Shown here: piece by piece, positions 9,244-20,013 of the stretch
Layout: each line of letters opens with the position of its first letter
How positions within the stretch are numbered: position 1 is the stretch's first letter
Assembly: GCA_016648135.1 (NCBI GenBank)
Contig: JADDOH010023167.1
Span: 62,001 to 126,000, forward strand
DNA from: Agrypnia vestita
Taxonomy: Eukaryota > Arthropoda > Insecta > Trichoptera > Phryganeidae
Length of the DNA: 64,000 bases
Reading direction: 5' to 3'
Notes under the pieces: model-generated
What the model saw: only the letters and a program-made list of their open reading frames with translations
Told to the model about the DNA's origin: nothing
Databases searched by the model: none
Program-made: the position numbers and the translations under genes

Positions 9244-10528
9244 TTAGGTCCTTACATATGAAATTGGCGTTTAATATGGGAGGAACATAAAGCCGATTTT
9301 TTTTTATTATAATATATTTATTTAATCAAAGTATGTACCATTGCTATCTATGCACTTTTGCCATCTCATAGGTAGTTCATCGATCCCTTTACTAAAAAAA
9401 TCATTCGGACGGGAATCAATAAAATCTTTGAAGGCGGTTTGGACTGCCCCATCGGAGTTGAATTTTTTCCTTTGCAAGAAGTTATCCAAATTTCGAAAAA
9501 AATGGTAATCTGTTGGGACAAGGTCCGGAGAGTACGGTGGATGTCTTAGACATTCCAATTGAAGCTCCTCTAATTTGGTAGCCGTCTGTTGTGCTGTGTG
9601 TGGTCTAGCGTTATCATGAAGCAGCAGTGGCCTAGAGCGATTAACCAGCCTCGGTTGTTTAGCAGCTAGCTTTTCCATCATGGTTTGCAGTTGCTGACAA
9701 TAGACATCTGCCGTAATCGTCTGGCCAGATTTAAGAAAGCTGTAGTGAACGACACCAGCACTAGTCCACCAAACGCTCACAAGTAACTTTTTTGGAGTCA
9801 ATTTTCGCTTGGGGCATGGTTTGGCTGGTTCGGCAGGGTTCAGCCATTGCGATGAGCGCTTCCGATTATCGTACAGGATCCACTTTTCATCACAGGTAAT
9901 GATTCGATTTAAAATCCCTTCATTATTGTGCCGGTTGAGTAATGCAACGCAGCAGTCAACGCGCGTTTGTTGATTTGCTTCACTCAATTCGTGAGGTACC
10001 CACCTTTCAAGCTTTTTCACCTTACCAATTTGCTTCAAGTGGATTAAAACAGTTTTATCACTAACACCGCAGCCTGCAGCTAACTCGGATGTGGTTTGCG
10101 ATGGATCGCTTCCACAATAGCCTTCAATTCTTCATTATCAACTTTGGTCTCCGGCCGTCCACGGGGCTTGTTCTGCAGGTCGAAATTTCCAGAACGAAAA
10201 CGTTGGAACCAAAAACGCACTGTGTTTTCTTTTGCGGCACCGTCGCCATACACATCATTAATCCTTCGAGCCGTTTCTGCAGCACTGGTGCCACGGTGGA
10301 ACTCGTACTCGTAAATAACGCGATATTTCAAGTTTTTCATTTTGTAAACTGAGTGACGCAAAGAAAAAAACAATTGAGGAAAAAACAAATGAATTATAAT
10401 TTTCAAAACACAAATACGTGAGTAAATAGCTGTATAAATTTGGATTTGGAATTCTTAACCAAAGAGAAGATATTTGAGATCAAATTTGCCAGTACGGCAA
10501 AACGCCAATTTCATATGTAAGGACCTAA
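9244..10528 (-). mobile_element. Full-length mariner element, 1285 bp
   Basis: The inverted ends start TTAGGTCCTTACATATGAAA and are identical for about 29 bp. They are flanked by the TA target duplication (9242-9243 and 10529-10530). The single gene inside runs on the minus strand. Length, ends, TA duplication and transposase class all fit Tc1/mariner, mariner family. Identical ends and a transposase damaged by only one visible indel indicate a fairly young insertion. Confidence 0.93.
9322..10340 (-). pseudogene. Mariner transposase, one frameshift
   Basis: The enzyme cuts and joins the element ends during cut-and-paste movement. The start is ATG at 10340-10338 (MKNLKYRVIYEYEF), followed by the paired helix-turn-helix region (ETARRINDVYG, NTVRFWFQRFRSGNF, then GRPETKVDNEELKAIVEA). 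The reading frame then breaks: one base appears to be missing near 10108, after which the normal continuation DPSQTTSELAAG is found in the next frame. The C-terminal part holds WVPHELSE, ITCDEKWILYDN, LLHDNARPHTA and YSPDLVPTDYHFF. The acidic residues of CDEKW, HDNARPH and PTDYH are the catalytic DD34D triad; I count 34 residues between the last two. Total length is about 340 residues, normal for the family. Apart from the single-base loss the gene looks intact. Confidence 0.92.
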
Positions 10529-10760
10529 TATGTACCTATTCTTTATAGTCGATCTGGAGGCAGAATATGATATCCTATTTTACTAAAATATTATTCGTAG
10601 GTTATAAACATCTTTCGGCACCCCTTTCTTGCTGTGCCAGATAGAAAATAGAAAAACTATTTTTTTCATACAACGGTACCCACCCTAGTTACTACACGAA
10701 TGTCAATATATGGGGCTTAGGTAGGTTAGGTGCTCAAAAGGTCCGCATGCAACAATTGGT

Positions 10761-10912
10761 ATCATTACTTATACCTATATTATATACATATTTTAATATA
10801 ATATAGGTATAAGTAATGATGGGCTTATAATAAATCAATATATATATATATATACTATATATAGTATTATATATATATATATATATACATATTTTATTTT
10901 ATTATAAGCCCA
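10761..10912. repeat. Nested palindromes with (TA)n
   Basis: Perfect 24-bp arms ATCATTACTTATACC... (10761-10784) and their complement (10797-10820) enclose 12 bases. Directly after, GGGCTTATAATAAA (10821-10834) pairs with TTTATTATAAGCCC (about 10898-10911) across a (TA)n tract. Probably a foldback-type repeat. Confidence 0.8.
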
Positions 10913-12272
10913 CCACAACTCAAAATGAACTGTCGGGTTAGGGACTAGACCATCGCCGCAAAGCGAAAAGCAGTTTGTAGCGAAGCAAGGATTTTTTTCC
11001 AATTGCGGTTATGTCTATACAAATGCCTAAAAATAAACTTGCTTTTTTCTTCTGCTTTTACGTTTTACTCTCAACGATGGTAGTCGCGATATTGTAACTG
11101 TGAAGACCTCCTGTGGATCACGGCATGGATGATTTGTATTACCGCAGCCTATTCCAATATGAATGTGTGAATATTTTAGACCAATTTTGATCTTATTTTT
11201 TAATGAAAAAATCCACGTACTACCTATTTTTGTTACTAACATTTTTACTCGTACACATAATACATATACGGAGAGCCTTTAATGAAGCATTGAAGCAAAA
11301 TGCTTCATTTTTTTTCACTCTCTAAAAGATTACCGGGATTTTTGTTCAGTAAATCTGCTTATCTTATTAGATAAGAAGGTACTTACTTGCCCATCTTTTA
11401 ACAATTCATAGGCAGATGGAAAATATATTCAATGTATAGAGAAATTTATAAACATTCATAAACATCAACACAGACATTTCTAGCGAGACGGGCACAGTCC
11501 AAACAAAATTTGATACATAAAATTAAATAGAAATAAATAAATAAAAAATTAAACAATCAGTACTTTATAAATGATATTTGTAAAAGTATAACTATTGTTT
11601 TGTAACCTTTTCCACTCTGACCATTTTTTCTCAGAACCAATAGGCTACTCTGACTGAAAAATTTAAGCATACTTTTTATTTAAAAATGAAAAAATAATAA
11701 AGTTTTGGTTCATTACTTTTGGGGCACTCTGTCCCATAATTCGTATGACCATTCGATTGTCGGTACAGTTTGCAAAAAATATTACGCTAAATCACGAATT
11801 AAGTAACGTAAGGATAATACATTTGCTTTTAATATGTTTTATATGCATAATATATTTTATTGCATAGCAGTAATTTGTATAATATAGGTAAAATATACAA
11901 ACAATCGAATGTAAATCCTTGAAGTAATTCCTTTCTAATCATCTTATACTGCATAGCAACAGATTAACGCCTTCGCCTAAAAGGGTCCCGGTTGACCAGT
12001 GACTACCTGGACTGGTGAACAATTGATTGGTTTATGTTTTAGGGGTAGTTTATGGTTTCTTATTCTGTATTGGTTACTTTATTTTAGAACAGCCCACAAG
12101 AAATGATAATAAGTTTTGCAAACATTCTGCACGGTGTTTACAAGTTAAGAATTTTGTACATATATTATACATAATATATAGATGTCACATTTTAAGTATT
12201 TTTATCACAATAAAATAAGCTGACGAATTTGTCCAATGTTATTAAATTTATCTTTCTTACCTATTGTATTAC
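10913..12272. other. No gene seen
   Basis: AT-rich DNA. A short GC-richer patch at about 10930-11000 (GTCGGGTTAGGGAC, CGCCGCAAAGCG) has no partner. Frames are short and show no domain. Confidence 0.4.
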
Positions 12273-12427
12273 TATAATTTATAGAAATTAACTCTGTATA
12301 CACCACTTTTTTATTGAAACAAATTCAATAGTAGGTACTTTATTATTATTCATTTTCCATATATAACTTTTTAATATTTCGATAATCTATACTCGATTTT
12401 TAAATTTAATTTTTTACATTAGTTATC

Positions 12428-12455
12428 CTGATGAAAAAGCAATTGGCTTTGAAAC
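12428..12455 (+). ncRNA. Hammerhead-like motif
   Basis: CTGATGA (12428-12434), one spacer base, AAAGC paired with GCTTT around a loop, then GAAAC (12451-12455), followed by the self-complementary ACATGT and a T. This is the hammerhead ribozyme order (CUGAUGA, stem II, GAAA, short stem III, cleavage base), except for the extra base before stem II. Activity is not shown and stem I is not obvious. Confidence 0.45.
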
Positions 12456-12496
12456 ATGTTGAATTTTTTTTCAATAAAAAAGTGGTGTATACAAAG

Positions 12497-12720
12497 CAGA
12501 GGCGTGCAGTGGGAACACCGCAACATGACTTTTACGTAACCAGTTATTTGGAAAAAATCGGAATACAACATATATTTCGTAATATTTCTATCAAATTGTT
12601 ATCATAGTATTCATATTTTGATATATCTTAAAAATCTGTAGCATTAATATTCGATTATTTTTTTTCCAAAATATACGTTTACAAAAAGTCATGCTTCAAT
12701 GTTCCCACTGCACGTGCCTG
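12497..12720. mobile_element. hAT MITE, 224 bp
   Basis: The ends CAGAGGCGTGCAGTGGGAAC and, reversed, CAGGCACGTGCAGTGGGAAC continue in partial similarity for about 35 bp. The perfect 8-bp target duplication ATACAAAG lies at 12489-12496 and 12721-12728. It sits inside the foldback element, so it is the younger insertion. Confidence 0.88.
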
Positions 12721-12751
12721 ATACAAAGTTAATTTCTATAAATTATAATTA

Positions 12752-13935
12752 TAATGTCACCACAAAATAATTTTGCTGTGTTTGAAGAAGTATTGTATTA
12801 TTCTTCTTCTTATTATTATTATTATTACTATTACTAGTTATAGTTTTTACCATTGTATTATTACTAAATCACGATCACTTATAGTTTTTGAGAGTATGAT
12901 ATTTTTCGAAGCATTCTCCCACGTGAAGTGCCGGTTTGTTATCACAACTTTTGCAGTGATACATTTTTCGTTTTCTTTGCCCTCTTTCTCTATCAGAACC
13001 GCAAAGGACGCAATCCCTATCATAAAAAACAGCAATTAAAATTGATTATATTGACCATCTCAGGGCGGCTGTATTCCCAAATATAAATAGTCTTCACATC
13101 AATAAAATTTTGATAATACAGAAGACTTGCCTGTACTAGTTGATAAATAAATATATGATAACTAATTATACTTATTAATAATAATTATTATATTTTTATA
13201 ATTTTTTATTTCGTATTATTATTATTATATTATATATTATAATATTACACAATAGTACCTATAAAGTTTCCAATTATTTATTTTTATTTACATTTTTTTT
13301 ATTTTACATTACATTACATACAATTAACGCAAAATAAAGAACAAAAATCCTATATTCGCAGTGCAGTGGTCTTCACGGCGCGAGGCGAGGCTTGTATTGT
13401 TACCGAATTATTTTCTATCCCACTACCATTGTCATTGCAATGAATATTATTAAATGTAAAAAGGTCCTCATAATTACTACTATAGATGTAATCGCATTCG
13501 TCATTATAACTGAACTTGGAAGTAAAACTATCATTATTTTCCATATCGGTTAATTAACTATTTTTATAAATACGTAAATTACTATTTCTGTTATTTTCAA
13601 TAACGAATATCAATATCCCCGAGTTAAGAAAAATGTGGTCACTAAAAGCAGGAGGAGCCTGGGAGAAACAACACAGTATTACCGGAGAATACTGGTCGTA
13701 AATGCCGACAGCGCCATATAACAACCGACTGTGCCGAAAATATTGACATGTGACAAATATTCAATAAGTTAAATCGATGCATCAATTTTTCCAAGACAAT
13801 ATCTAAGTAACGGAAAATTAAAATAAAGAAATATTGTTTAATCCAACATTTTGCAATGTTTCGCTGTACTAATGCGAAATAATAATTCTTAGAATATCCT
13901 TAGGTAAATAGAAACGGTTGAGTAAAGTTATACCT
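12752..13935. other. AT-rich DNA with (TTA)n tracts
   Basis: (TTA)n-type tracts lie at 12805-12835 and 13215-13245. A minus-strand open frame at 13350-13544 (64 codons, Asn/Asp/Ser-rich) has no known domain, and I do not call it a gene. Confidence 0.35.
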
Positions 13936-14002
13936 GCTCCGGGCCAGAACCTCTGGCCCACGGAGCTGCCTACCAAAATGGTTCGGGCCAGAATGTCTGG
14001 CC
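13936..14002. repeat. Two copies of a GGCCAGA/TCTGGCC hairpin
   Basis: GGCCAGA-ACC-TCTGGCC (extended by GCTCCG/CGGAGC to 13936-13966) and GGCCAGA-ATG-TCTGGCC (13986-14002) are separate hairpins with 3-base loops, each preceded by CGG. Confidence 0.75.
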
Positions 14003-14079
14003 TAAAGAGTGGAAAGCGTTAAAGAAATAGTTTTAGCATTAGTAGGTAGGTACCTACTCTTAGTTTACAAAACGCTACG

Positions 14080-14400
14080 AGAGAGCGGCCGCGCACCGCA
14101 TCACGGATGACAAACACCCGAGGAAGTAAAACACGCTAAATTGCTTTTATTCGGCTTTTATACTAGTCAAATGTTGGTAGCTTCTCGAGAGAAACTCGGC
14201 CAGAGCGTTTTTACCGGAGCCGAGAAATAAGAATTTGCCGCAGGGCCGCTCGGCAAAAAGGGCGGAATTAGCACAAAGCGAGGCGCTGAACTGCCGCTTA
14301 GTATTCGGAGCTGCAAACCCAATAAAAGGAAAATCAAACCCGCAGCCCAAGCTGGAGCTTGCTGTGACCGCCGCTCCCCGGGGGGGGGGGCCGCAAACCG
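14080..14400. promoter_or_regulatory. GC-rich block with an 11-G run
   Basis: CG-rich sequence with GAGAGCGGCCGCG at the left edge and eleven G in a row at 14380-14390. The 85-codon minus frame (14147-14404) has no domain. Candidate regulatory DNA only. Confidence 0.25.
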
Positions 14401-14661
14401 ACAAATAACTGAATTACTCGCTTGTTACGCGCTGACGACATTATCGATCTCTATTTCATCTTGATGACTAAATTATTCCGCCTAAATAGCTAATAATATA
14501 TAAATAGGCAATAGTACCTAAAATAGTTCAAGGATTACAGTTCCGCTTTAAATTTCCAAACAGTGGCGTAACAACAGAATACCAGGCCCGTCGGTTTATA
14601 TCACCTTTTTATTGAAATATAGATATCTTAAAAGATTTTTCCGGTTGGACGTTTTAAAAAG

Positions 14662-14815
14662 CAAGGGCGTGCACTGCACACAAATAAAAAGGCTGTCCAT
14701 TACTAAACATTTTTGGAAATAAATATAAATTGAATAATCCTTTTTTATGAAAATATCACGTAAAATTTTAGCCGCCATAATCGCATAATATACGGCTAGA
14801 GTTTTATTAATACTA
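14662..14815 (+). mobile_element. hAT family fragment
   Basis: Starts CAAGGGCGTGCACTGCACAC and continues with sequence related to the 5' part of the elements at 7252 and 63782 (AAATAAATATAAATTGAATA, then ACGGCTAGAGTTTTATTA). No right end was found. Confidence 0.55.
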
Positions 14816-16430
14816 GCCAGAAAATAATTTTTTGGTTGGTAGTAATGTTACCGGAAATTAAAATATTACTCTTATTTTCATGATTACGTGATTGCATGAT
14901 TTCTTGAATATACCAGCTGTGTTATTTTCCTTTTCAGTTAAGGTCTATATACTATTTTTTGGAGTACTCTTTTATTTTGGTTTCCAATCCTAACTAATTT
15001 GTTAGTTTGTGGTCAGCGATATTAATTTCAATACAATTTTAATACGGCAAACTGTAAATTTTTGTCATTTTTGTAGGTACATGTCATTAAAGAATGTAAT
15101 AAACTAAAATAATTAACTAAATTACGGTCATTTTACTCACATAATGCTGTTTGATATATAATTTACGCTAACTTTAAACAAGAAACTGATCGGAAATCTT
15201 TTTCTGTGTAAAATTGTTTCCAGAGTTTCTTTATTTCCTTTAAGGCGGTCTTATTAAAATTAAAATTATACAACTTTGACGAGCAGGTATTAATGTTTTA
15301 CATCAGCAGACAATTGGCCGTATCTTGAAAATAATAATCATTGCATTGTAACGTCGTCAATTATGACGGTATTTAGTTTGACAGGTTTCGAATGAATGAA
15401 TTTTAACAATTAAAAGCTCTAAAACGTAAACAAATGTTAAGTTATTCACAATTTGTGACGCCGTTACAATGTTATATAGGTTATATGCTCGATGGGTTAG
15501 CAAGTATGTATCTCTAAGCTGGGTGTTATCTTTATCTAGGCAGTCAAGGGCAGAGCTATAAGCTAGCTGAGCCATAAAAAAAAATGTTTTTGAGGCGATA
15601 AAAGGTCGGTTCGCACGTACAAAGATAAAAATTAGGTATCCTTGTTATAATTGTCCATATAAATATAAATTTTAATAATTTTTATTTCAACATTTTAGAA
15701 TGTTATTATATTACTTGTATTTCACACATATTAGGGTTTTTATCTAACTTGAAAGCTTGTTAATGTAATCCACTTTTAACAATTTTCTTAAAATGCAACC
15801 TAAACTCAACTACAAGTAAATACATTACTATCCGATGATACCTTAGCATCCGGGAAAATTTTGCAGACTTAATCGAGTTATTGTATCCTTTGTTGATGGT
15901 AAAATAGTCAAATTCATTTCGTACAATTCTTTGGACGAGTCTGCTGGCGTTTTCCATGTACCTACCTATATAAATAAGTAAGTAGCAGAATGTATTGGTG
16001 AATACTAATTAATTTTCTTAGAAAAAACGGTCGAGCCGATCTCTTCTTTCATTCCTAGTACCTTGAACATATTTACAGACAAAGTCTTTTTCTCATCCTT
16101 TGATTTTAGAATGATTTTGGGTAATATCGTTCGCTATCATGTTGTATTGCCCGCTGTCTCTATCGCTTTCTGTGGCTTCGCTTCTATGGTTTCACTTCAG
16201 TCAAAACATCAATTCACTTGCCACATACGCCTCACTCATGTAGGGCATTTACGTAAGGTAAGGTCTTAGATTTCTGGAAGTTTTGCCAGTACAGTCTCGT
16301 TTTCTATCGATTTATAGATTAATCCAAAATTTTATAGATTATTCGGAAAACTTCAATTACGTGCAGTTAGGTTAGTTTTCGATTTAGGAATTTTGCGACA
16401 GTATATTTGACAAACCTACCTACTTACTGG
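14816..16430. other. No gene seen
   Basis: AT-rich. A 72-codon minus frame at 15357-15575 begins just downstream of an A-run but has no recognisable domain. Nothing else stands out. Confidence 0.35.
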
Positions 16431-16559
16431 AAATTTACAATTTGTAAAAACAGATCGGTTAGCATAACCACTGAAGAGTGGACGAATGCGATGTGGAGAA
16501 TGTAACTTGACGTCTTTTAATTGTGATCCTGGAATCATTCCCCTGGAAAGCTGTGCACA

Positions 16560-16890
16560 CAAATGCCTCAATTTTGATGCAAATAAGGACTCAAGATAGA
16601 TTATCTGCAATCTTTATGCGGCGTCTCCTCCAATTTTTCGGATACATCGCCCGCCTAGAAGACATCTTTAGTAGTTGGTGGCGACTGGGAAGGTCCAGGA
16701 AGGAAGAGACTGATCTCCAATGTGTTCTGATCAGATCAAAGACTCTACTGGGCTGGCTGATCGATCAGAACAGCTATTCGTGCTGCGGGTTTACTGAGAA
16801 AGGTGAAGGAATATAATTAAGGACATCAGAAATGAAAAACCCAACTGGAACTGAACATTATAAAACGTTGATGTTGGTAAAATTATTTAT
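16560..16890 (+). pseudogene. LINE reverse-transcriptase C-terminal relict
   Basis: The frame reads IRTQDRLSAIFMRRLLQFFG, then HIAR-like YIARLEDIFSSW, and after frameshifts SDQIKDSTGLA. This order (a short RRLL-FFGH stretch, then a DQIK-LTG stretch) is the tail found in RTE-like endonuclease/reverse-transcriptase elements of insects. Only the last 90 or so codons remain, with indels. It is on the plus strand. Confidence 0.5.
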
Positions 16891-17099
16891 AGGAACAGTG
16901 AAAATGTAAAATACGTAGTTTTTTGGAGATGCTGTGGCGTATATAATGGATTATTTTTATTTAATTGGTAATTTTCATTCATGCCTCTATGCATTGTTAT
17001 TAATATAGGTAATATTAAATAAGAAAAGAACGGTCGAATTTTAGAATCATCTTAATTACTTGCATTGTCGTTGGAAAATCATCTGTATAATTGTGTTAT

Positions 17100-17360
17100 T
17101 TCCCGGCAGCGCCTCCTCGGAGGCCCGCTAAGTCTCCCCGCGCCTTTCACGGTATTGACGTGAACGGCGAGAAAGGGCGCATTGTGTCGCGACCCTCCCG
17201 TACTTAATATCGCCCATTATCCGGAGGGTGCGGCCCCACCTCAAGGTGGAGATGGCTGATTTTATTCATTTACGACGAAATTCACCGTCATTTCGGAAGC
17301 ATTTTTCATCAGCCCGGCTAAGTAACCCCGCGCGCCGTGTCTCGGAAACTTTGAGGGAGG
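17100..17360. promoter_or_regulatory. CpG-rich island
   Basis: High CG content with CCCGCGCCTTTCACGG, TATTGACGTGAACGG, and AAGGTGGAGATGGCTGATTT. No open frame of note. Its isolation in AT-rich DNA suggests a conserved regulatory module. Confidence 0.35.
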
Positions 17361-17635
17361 GATCGAACAGCGTGTTTAGTCTTTAAGGGAAGTATTAAGA
17401 AATCGTTTCCTCCCCTCTTCTTTTAATGTTACTTATCTACTTTTAATGCTACTTACCTACCTAGTGACTTGGCTCGAATTACTATTATTTGTACACAGAT
17501 TTCGGTTTTATTCTAGTAGCGGACTACTCGGATCCTACGTTCTCCGCGGAGAGATTCTTATGGTTTCTTTATAATAAGAAATTAAACTGCTTGAATAGCT
17601 GGAGCGGATAAATTTCAAACTCTCTCTGATGGTGT
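17361..17635. other. Unassigned DNA between island and LINE relict
   Basis: Repeated words TTACTTATCTACTTTTAATG / CTACTTACCTACC near 17428-17462; otherwise nothing seen. Confidence 0.3.
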
Positions 17636-17639
17636 TTAC

Positions 17640-17930
17640 AAAAGTCTTCAAAGAAAAGCACCACAATATTTGATCGACCTCTGTTTCCCAGAGAAATCAC
17701 TGGAAGACGGCTCACACTGCGGTCAGCTAAATCGGAGGCACTCTTCAGGCTGATAGTTCCAAGGAAACCTGGAGCCACCAAGTTTGCGGAACGTGCATTC
17801 AGCTTTGCAGGCCTATCTATGTGGAATCAGCTACTTCCAGTGTTGCGATCTATGGAGAACCAGGAAGCTAAAAACTAATTTTTTCGGGATGTCGCACCTA
17901 TAAAGCGTCCTTGAAGCGTCTCTTACGCAA
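17640..17930 (+). pseudogene. CR1/L2-type LINE C-terminal relict
   Basis: The plus frame reads RRLTLRSAKSEALFRLIVP, RKPGATKFAERAFSFAG, LSMWNQLLPVLRSM, then a stop and FFRDVAPIKRP. The signature (R-AFS-AG--WN-LP----) is the conserved tail of CR1/L2-group reverse transcriptases. Only about 90 codons remain, with at least one stop. The element to its right (18449) is a different LINE. Confidence 0.65.
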
Positions 17931-17935
17931 AAACG

Positions 17936-18445
17936 GCGCTTTATAAATTAACATAAACAGAAACATTGAATGGGAGGAATATTATGGTGCACAGTCATTC
18001 TTTGATATCAGACTCAGCATTAACAACATTAACCCTCGGTTACCGGAAGGTCAAAAAAGGCACAGAGTGACCCCAGTCAAATTGGCAAACCAAGTACCTA
18101 CAGTGATTTGAAAATGTTTTATAATATTTTTAATTACATTTCGTTGTTATTTTATAAGAAACCGCAGTATTTTGATGTTCCATCACTCACAAGCGTCCGA
18201 CTGACAGATTGTATAGAATATTGCCGAATGTCTGTTTCTAATTTTGACAGTCTTACTACACATTATCATTTTATTTTCTTCGGGTGTTATGTTCCTTGGG
18301 AAATTTCTGAGGATTACAAAGAATTCATTAATGGCCGCGCGGCGACCACATGTCTGGAGCCACGCAGCGGGCAGTATTATAGCCTAGCAATAAGCAATCG
18401 GCGGTAGCTGATTTCTGAACTTGCCTTATACCTTTAAATGCCTTA
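17936..18445. other. No gene seen between two LINE relicts
   Basis: AT-rich. The plus-strand open frame at 18108-18407 (99 codons) contains no recognisable domain. It could be interior sequence of the neighbouring LINE with frameshifts, but I cannot show this. Confidence 0.3.
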
Positions 18446-18448
18446 AAA

Positions 18449-19103
18449 CCATAAGACATTAAAAAATCTGACAAGAACATCAAATGTTAAAGATCTAGGT
18501 GTTAGATTTGTAAGCAACCTAACATTTCACGATCACATAGAGACGATCAGTGGTAATGCTTTGAGAATGTTAGGATTTGTTCTGCGCACTGCCTGGGTTT
18601 TCGAGAATACCCGCGTACTGAGAACTCTTTACAACTCCTTGGTGCGGAGTAGACTCGAGAGTGGCTCGATGATCTGGGGGCCACATGAGGGCAAGTACTC
18701 TCTTATGGTGGAGAAAGTCCAAAAGAAGTTTCTGAGATATCTCTACATGAGAGAGTACGGGCATTATCCTTGGCTTTACCCAACCGAGTTTCTCCAGGGT
18801 ATGCTTGGCTATAATAGTCTAGAGACTAGAAGGAATGTGTATTTGATTACACATTTTTATCGATTGTTGCGCGGTATGATCGATAATCCTGAAATTATGC
18901 AGAGCATTGGTTTGTATGTTCCTGATAATTACATTAGACATCGTCAGCATAGATTGTTTCACATTCCAATATACAGGACCAACCTGCCGATGATTGTGCC
19001 TGTTGGAAGAGCCACAGCTATGCTGAACAAAATCGCTTTGGGTATTGATATATTCCATGTGTCTGAGGGGGTTTTCCGAAGCGGGATTCTCCTACACCTT
19101 TGA
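18449..19103 (+). pseudogene. LINE reverse transcriptase, C-terminal third
   Basis: Open for about 218 codons. It begins KNLTRTSNVKDLGVRFVSN and LTFHDHIETISGNALRMLGF, the post-catalytic stretch (KDLGV-----F--H) seen after the YADD region of Jockey/CR1-group reverse transcriptases. It goes on with LYNSLVRSRLESGSMIWGP and VEKVQKKFLRYL, the standard 'thumb' motif. The catalytic YADD and the endonuclease are absent because of 5' truncation, normal for LINE copies. The frame is uninterrupted to the stop at 19103, so this copy is younger than the other LINE relicts here. In intact elements the protein copies its RNA at a nicked target site. Confidence 0.85.
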
Positions 19104-19245
19104 CCAGATTTTATGTTATTTTTAATTTATTATTTTATTTTGATATATACTTCCTAATATGTATGCCTTAAACATTTTTTTGTAATAGGTATACATATTA
19201 TCAATAAATAAATTGAAATGAATTGAATTGAATTGAATTGAAAGA
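19104..19245 (+). repeat. LINE 3' UTR with (TTGAA)n tail
   Basis: The 3' UTR ends AATAAATAAATTGAAATGAA, followed by ATTGAATTGAATTGAATTGA to about 19241. A short tandem repeat tail instead of poly(A) is common for CR1-group and related LINEs and marks the 3' boundary of the insertion. Confidence 0.75.
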
Positions 19246-19856
19246 CGAACAATTTTGCATTTAGGTACCTACTATATTCTAATAAAGTATGTTCTAATAA
19301 ATTAAACTATGTTCTATTAAATTACTATATTCAGTGGAAAATTTGTAATTGGCATAATTTTAATATCCATTATTTTATATTTGTTAATACGTTATTATGC
19401 TGTTAATTTTCCCTAAAATAAATAAATAAAATAAAATAAAGCTAGACATAGATACCCTACCTATTATGTCTATTTAGACTCTGAATACATTACTGTAGTT
19501 TGCCCTTTTCTAGTTTTATTTTTAGTTTAAATTTTCTTACATTTATCACTTTATGTAGGTACCTGCTTGAAGTTTGTGATTTTTAGAAAAAAAACTTTGT
19601 TAAAAATTTTAAACACATATTTTTCCGCATTACTGAAAATACAGAGGACCACGGTTAATTCATTCCACGAATGATTGAGTTTTGGATAATCGGCTTTTTA
19701 CTGAAACGAGCTCTGGAGCCGCACAACGTCCAGCCACGGGCGGGTCCCTGACATGATTTTTAATATGATAAAAATAAGAAGTAAAATATTTAAAAAAAAT
19801 TAAATAAAAAGTGTGTGCGCGTATCTTTTTTGTGCAGTTATAATAAATAAATAAAG
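19246..19856. other. AT-rich DNA, nothing recognised
   Basis: AATAAATAAATAAAATAAAAT simple repeat near 19420; no gene. Confidence 0.35.
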
Positions 19857-20013
19857 AAATGAACTGTTGGGAAAGGGGGGCAAATTTTGAACGGCAGCCT
19901 TGCGGCCTAGCTCTGCTTTGCGACGCTGGTTGCCTTTAGCATTAAAAAATGAATGAGTAAAACCGATAAGGGAGCTCTTGCTTATAAAACGGTCCTGGGT
20001 AAGTTGGTTCACC
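19857..20013 (-). repeat. Interspersed repeat, copy 1
   Basis: Shares with 21786-21975 the words TTGCTTAYAAAACGGTCCTG and GGTAAG, then, in the same order, GAGY...AACCGATA-type and TTTAGCATT stretches. On the minus strand both copies can be read as LTQDRF-SKSS-IG--HS---FNAK-NQ, which suggests either a conserved small frame or an old transposon piece. I do not recognise a protein family. Confidence 0.55.

Larger units (their letters stand above)
12273..12751 (+). mobile_element. Foldback element with hammerhead-like core, split by a hAT MITE
   Basis: The outer arms (about 12273-12318, and 12471-12496 continued at 12729-12750) are near-complementary over about 46 bp when the inserted MITE at 12497-12720 is removed. 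The right half contains a block also present near 31855-31990 and 32095-32240: a CCATATATAACTTTTTAATA stretch, then the hammerhead-like core, then TTGAATTTTTTTTCAATAA. The left half lacks the core. Affinity to Penelope-like terminal repeats is inferred from the neighbour of the second locus. Confidence 0.6.

Noticed and set aside
13350..13544. Asn/Ser-rich minus frame of 64 codons
   Set aside because: No domain, no splice signals in clear positions, AT-driven composition.
15357..15575. 72-codon minus frame beginning MAQLAYSSALDCLDK
   Set aside because: Start looks protein-like but no family is recognised and the end is AT-driven; not enough to call a gene.
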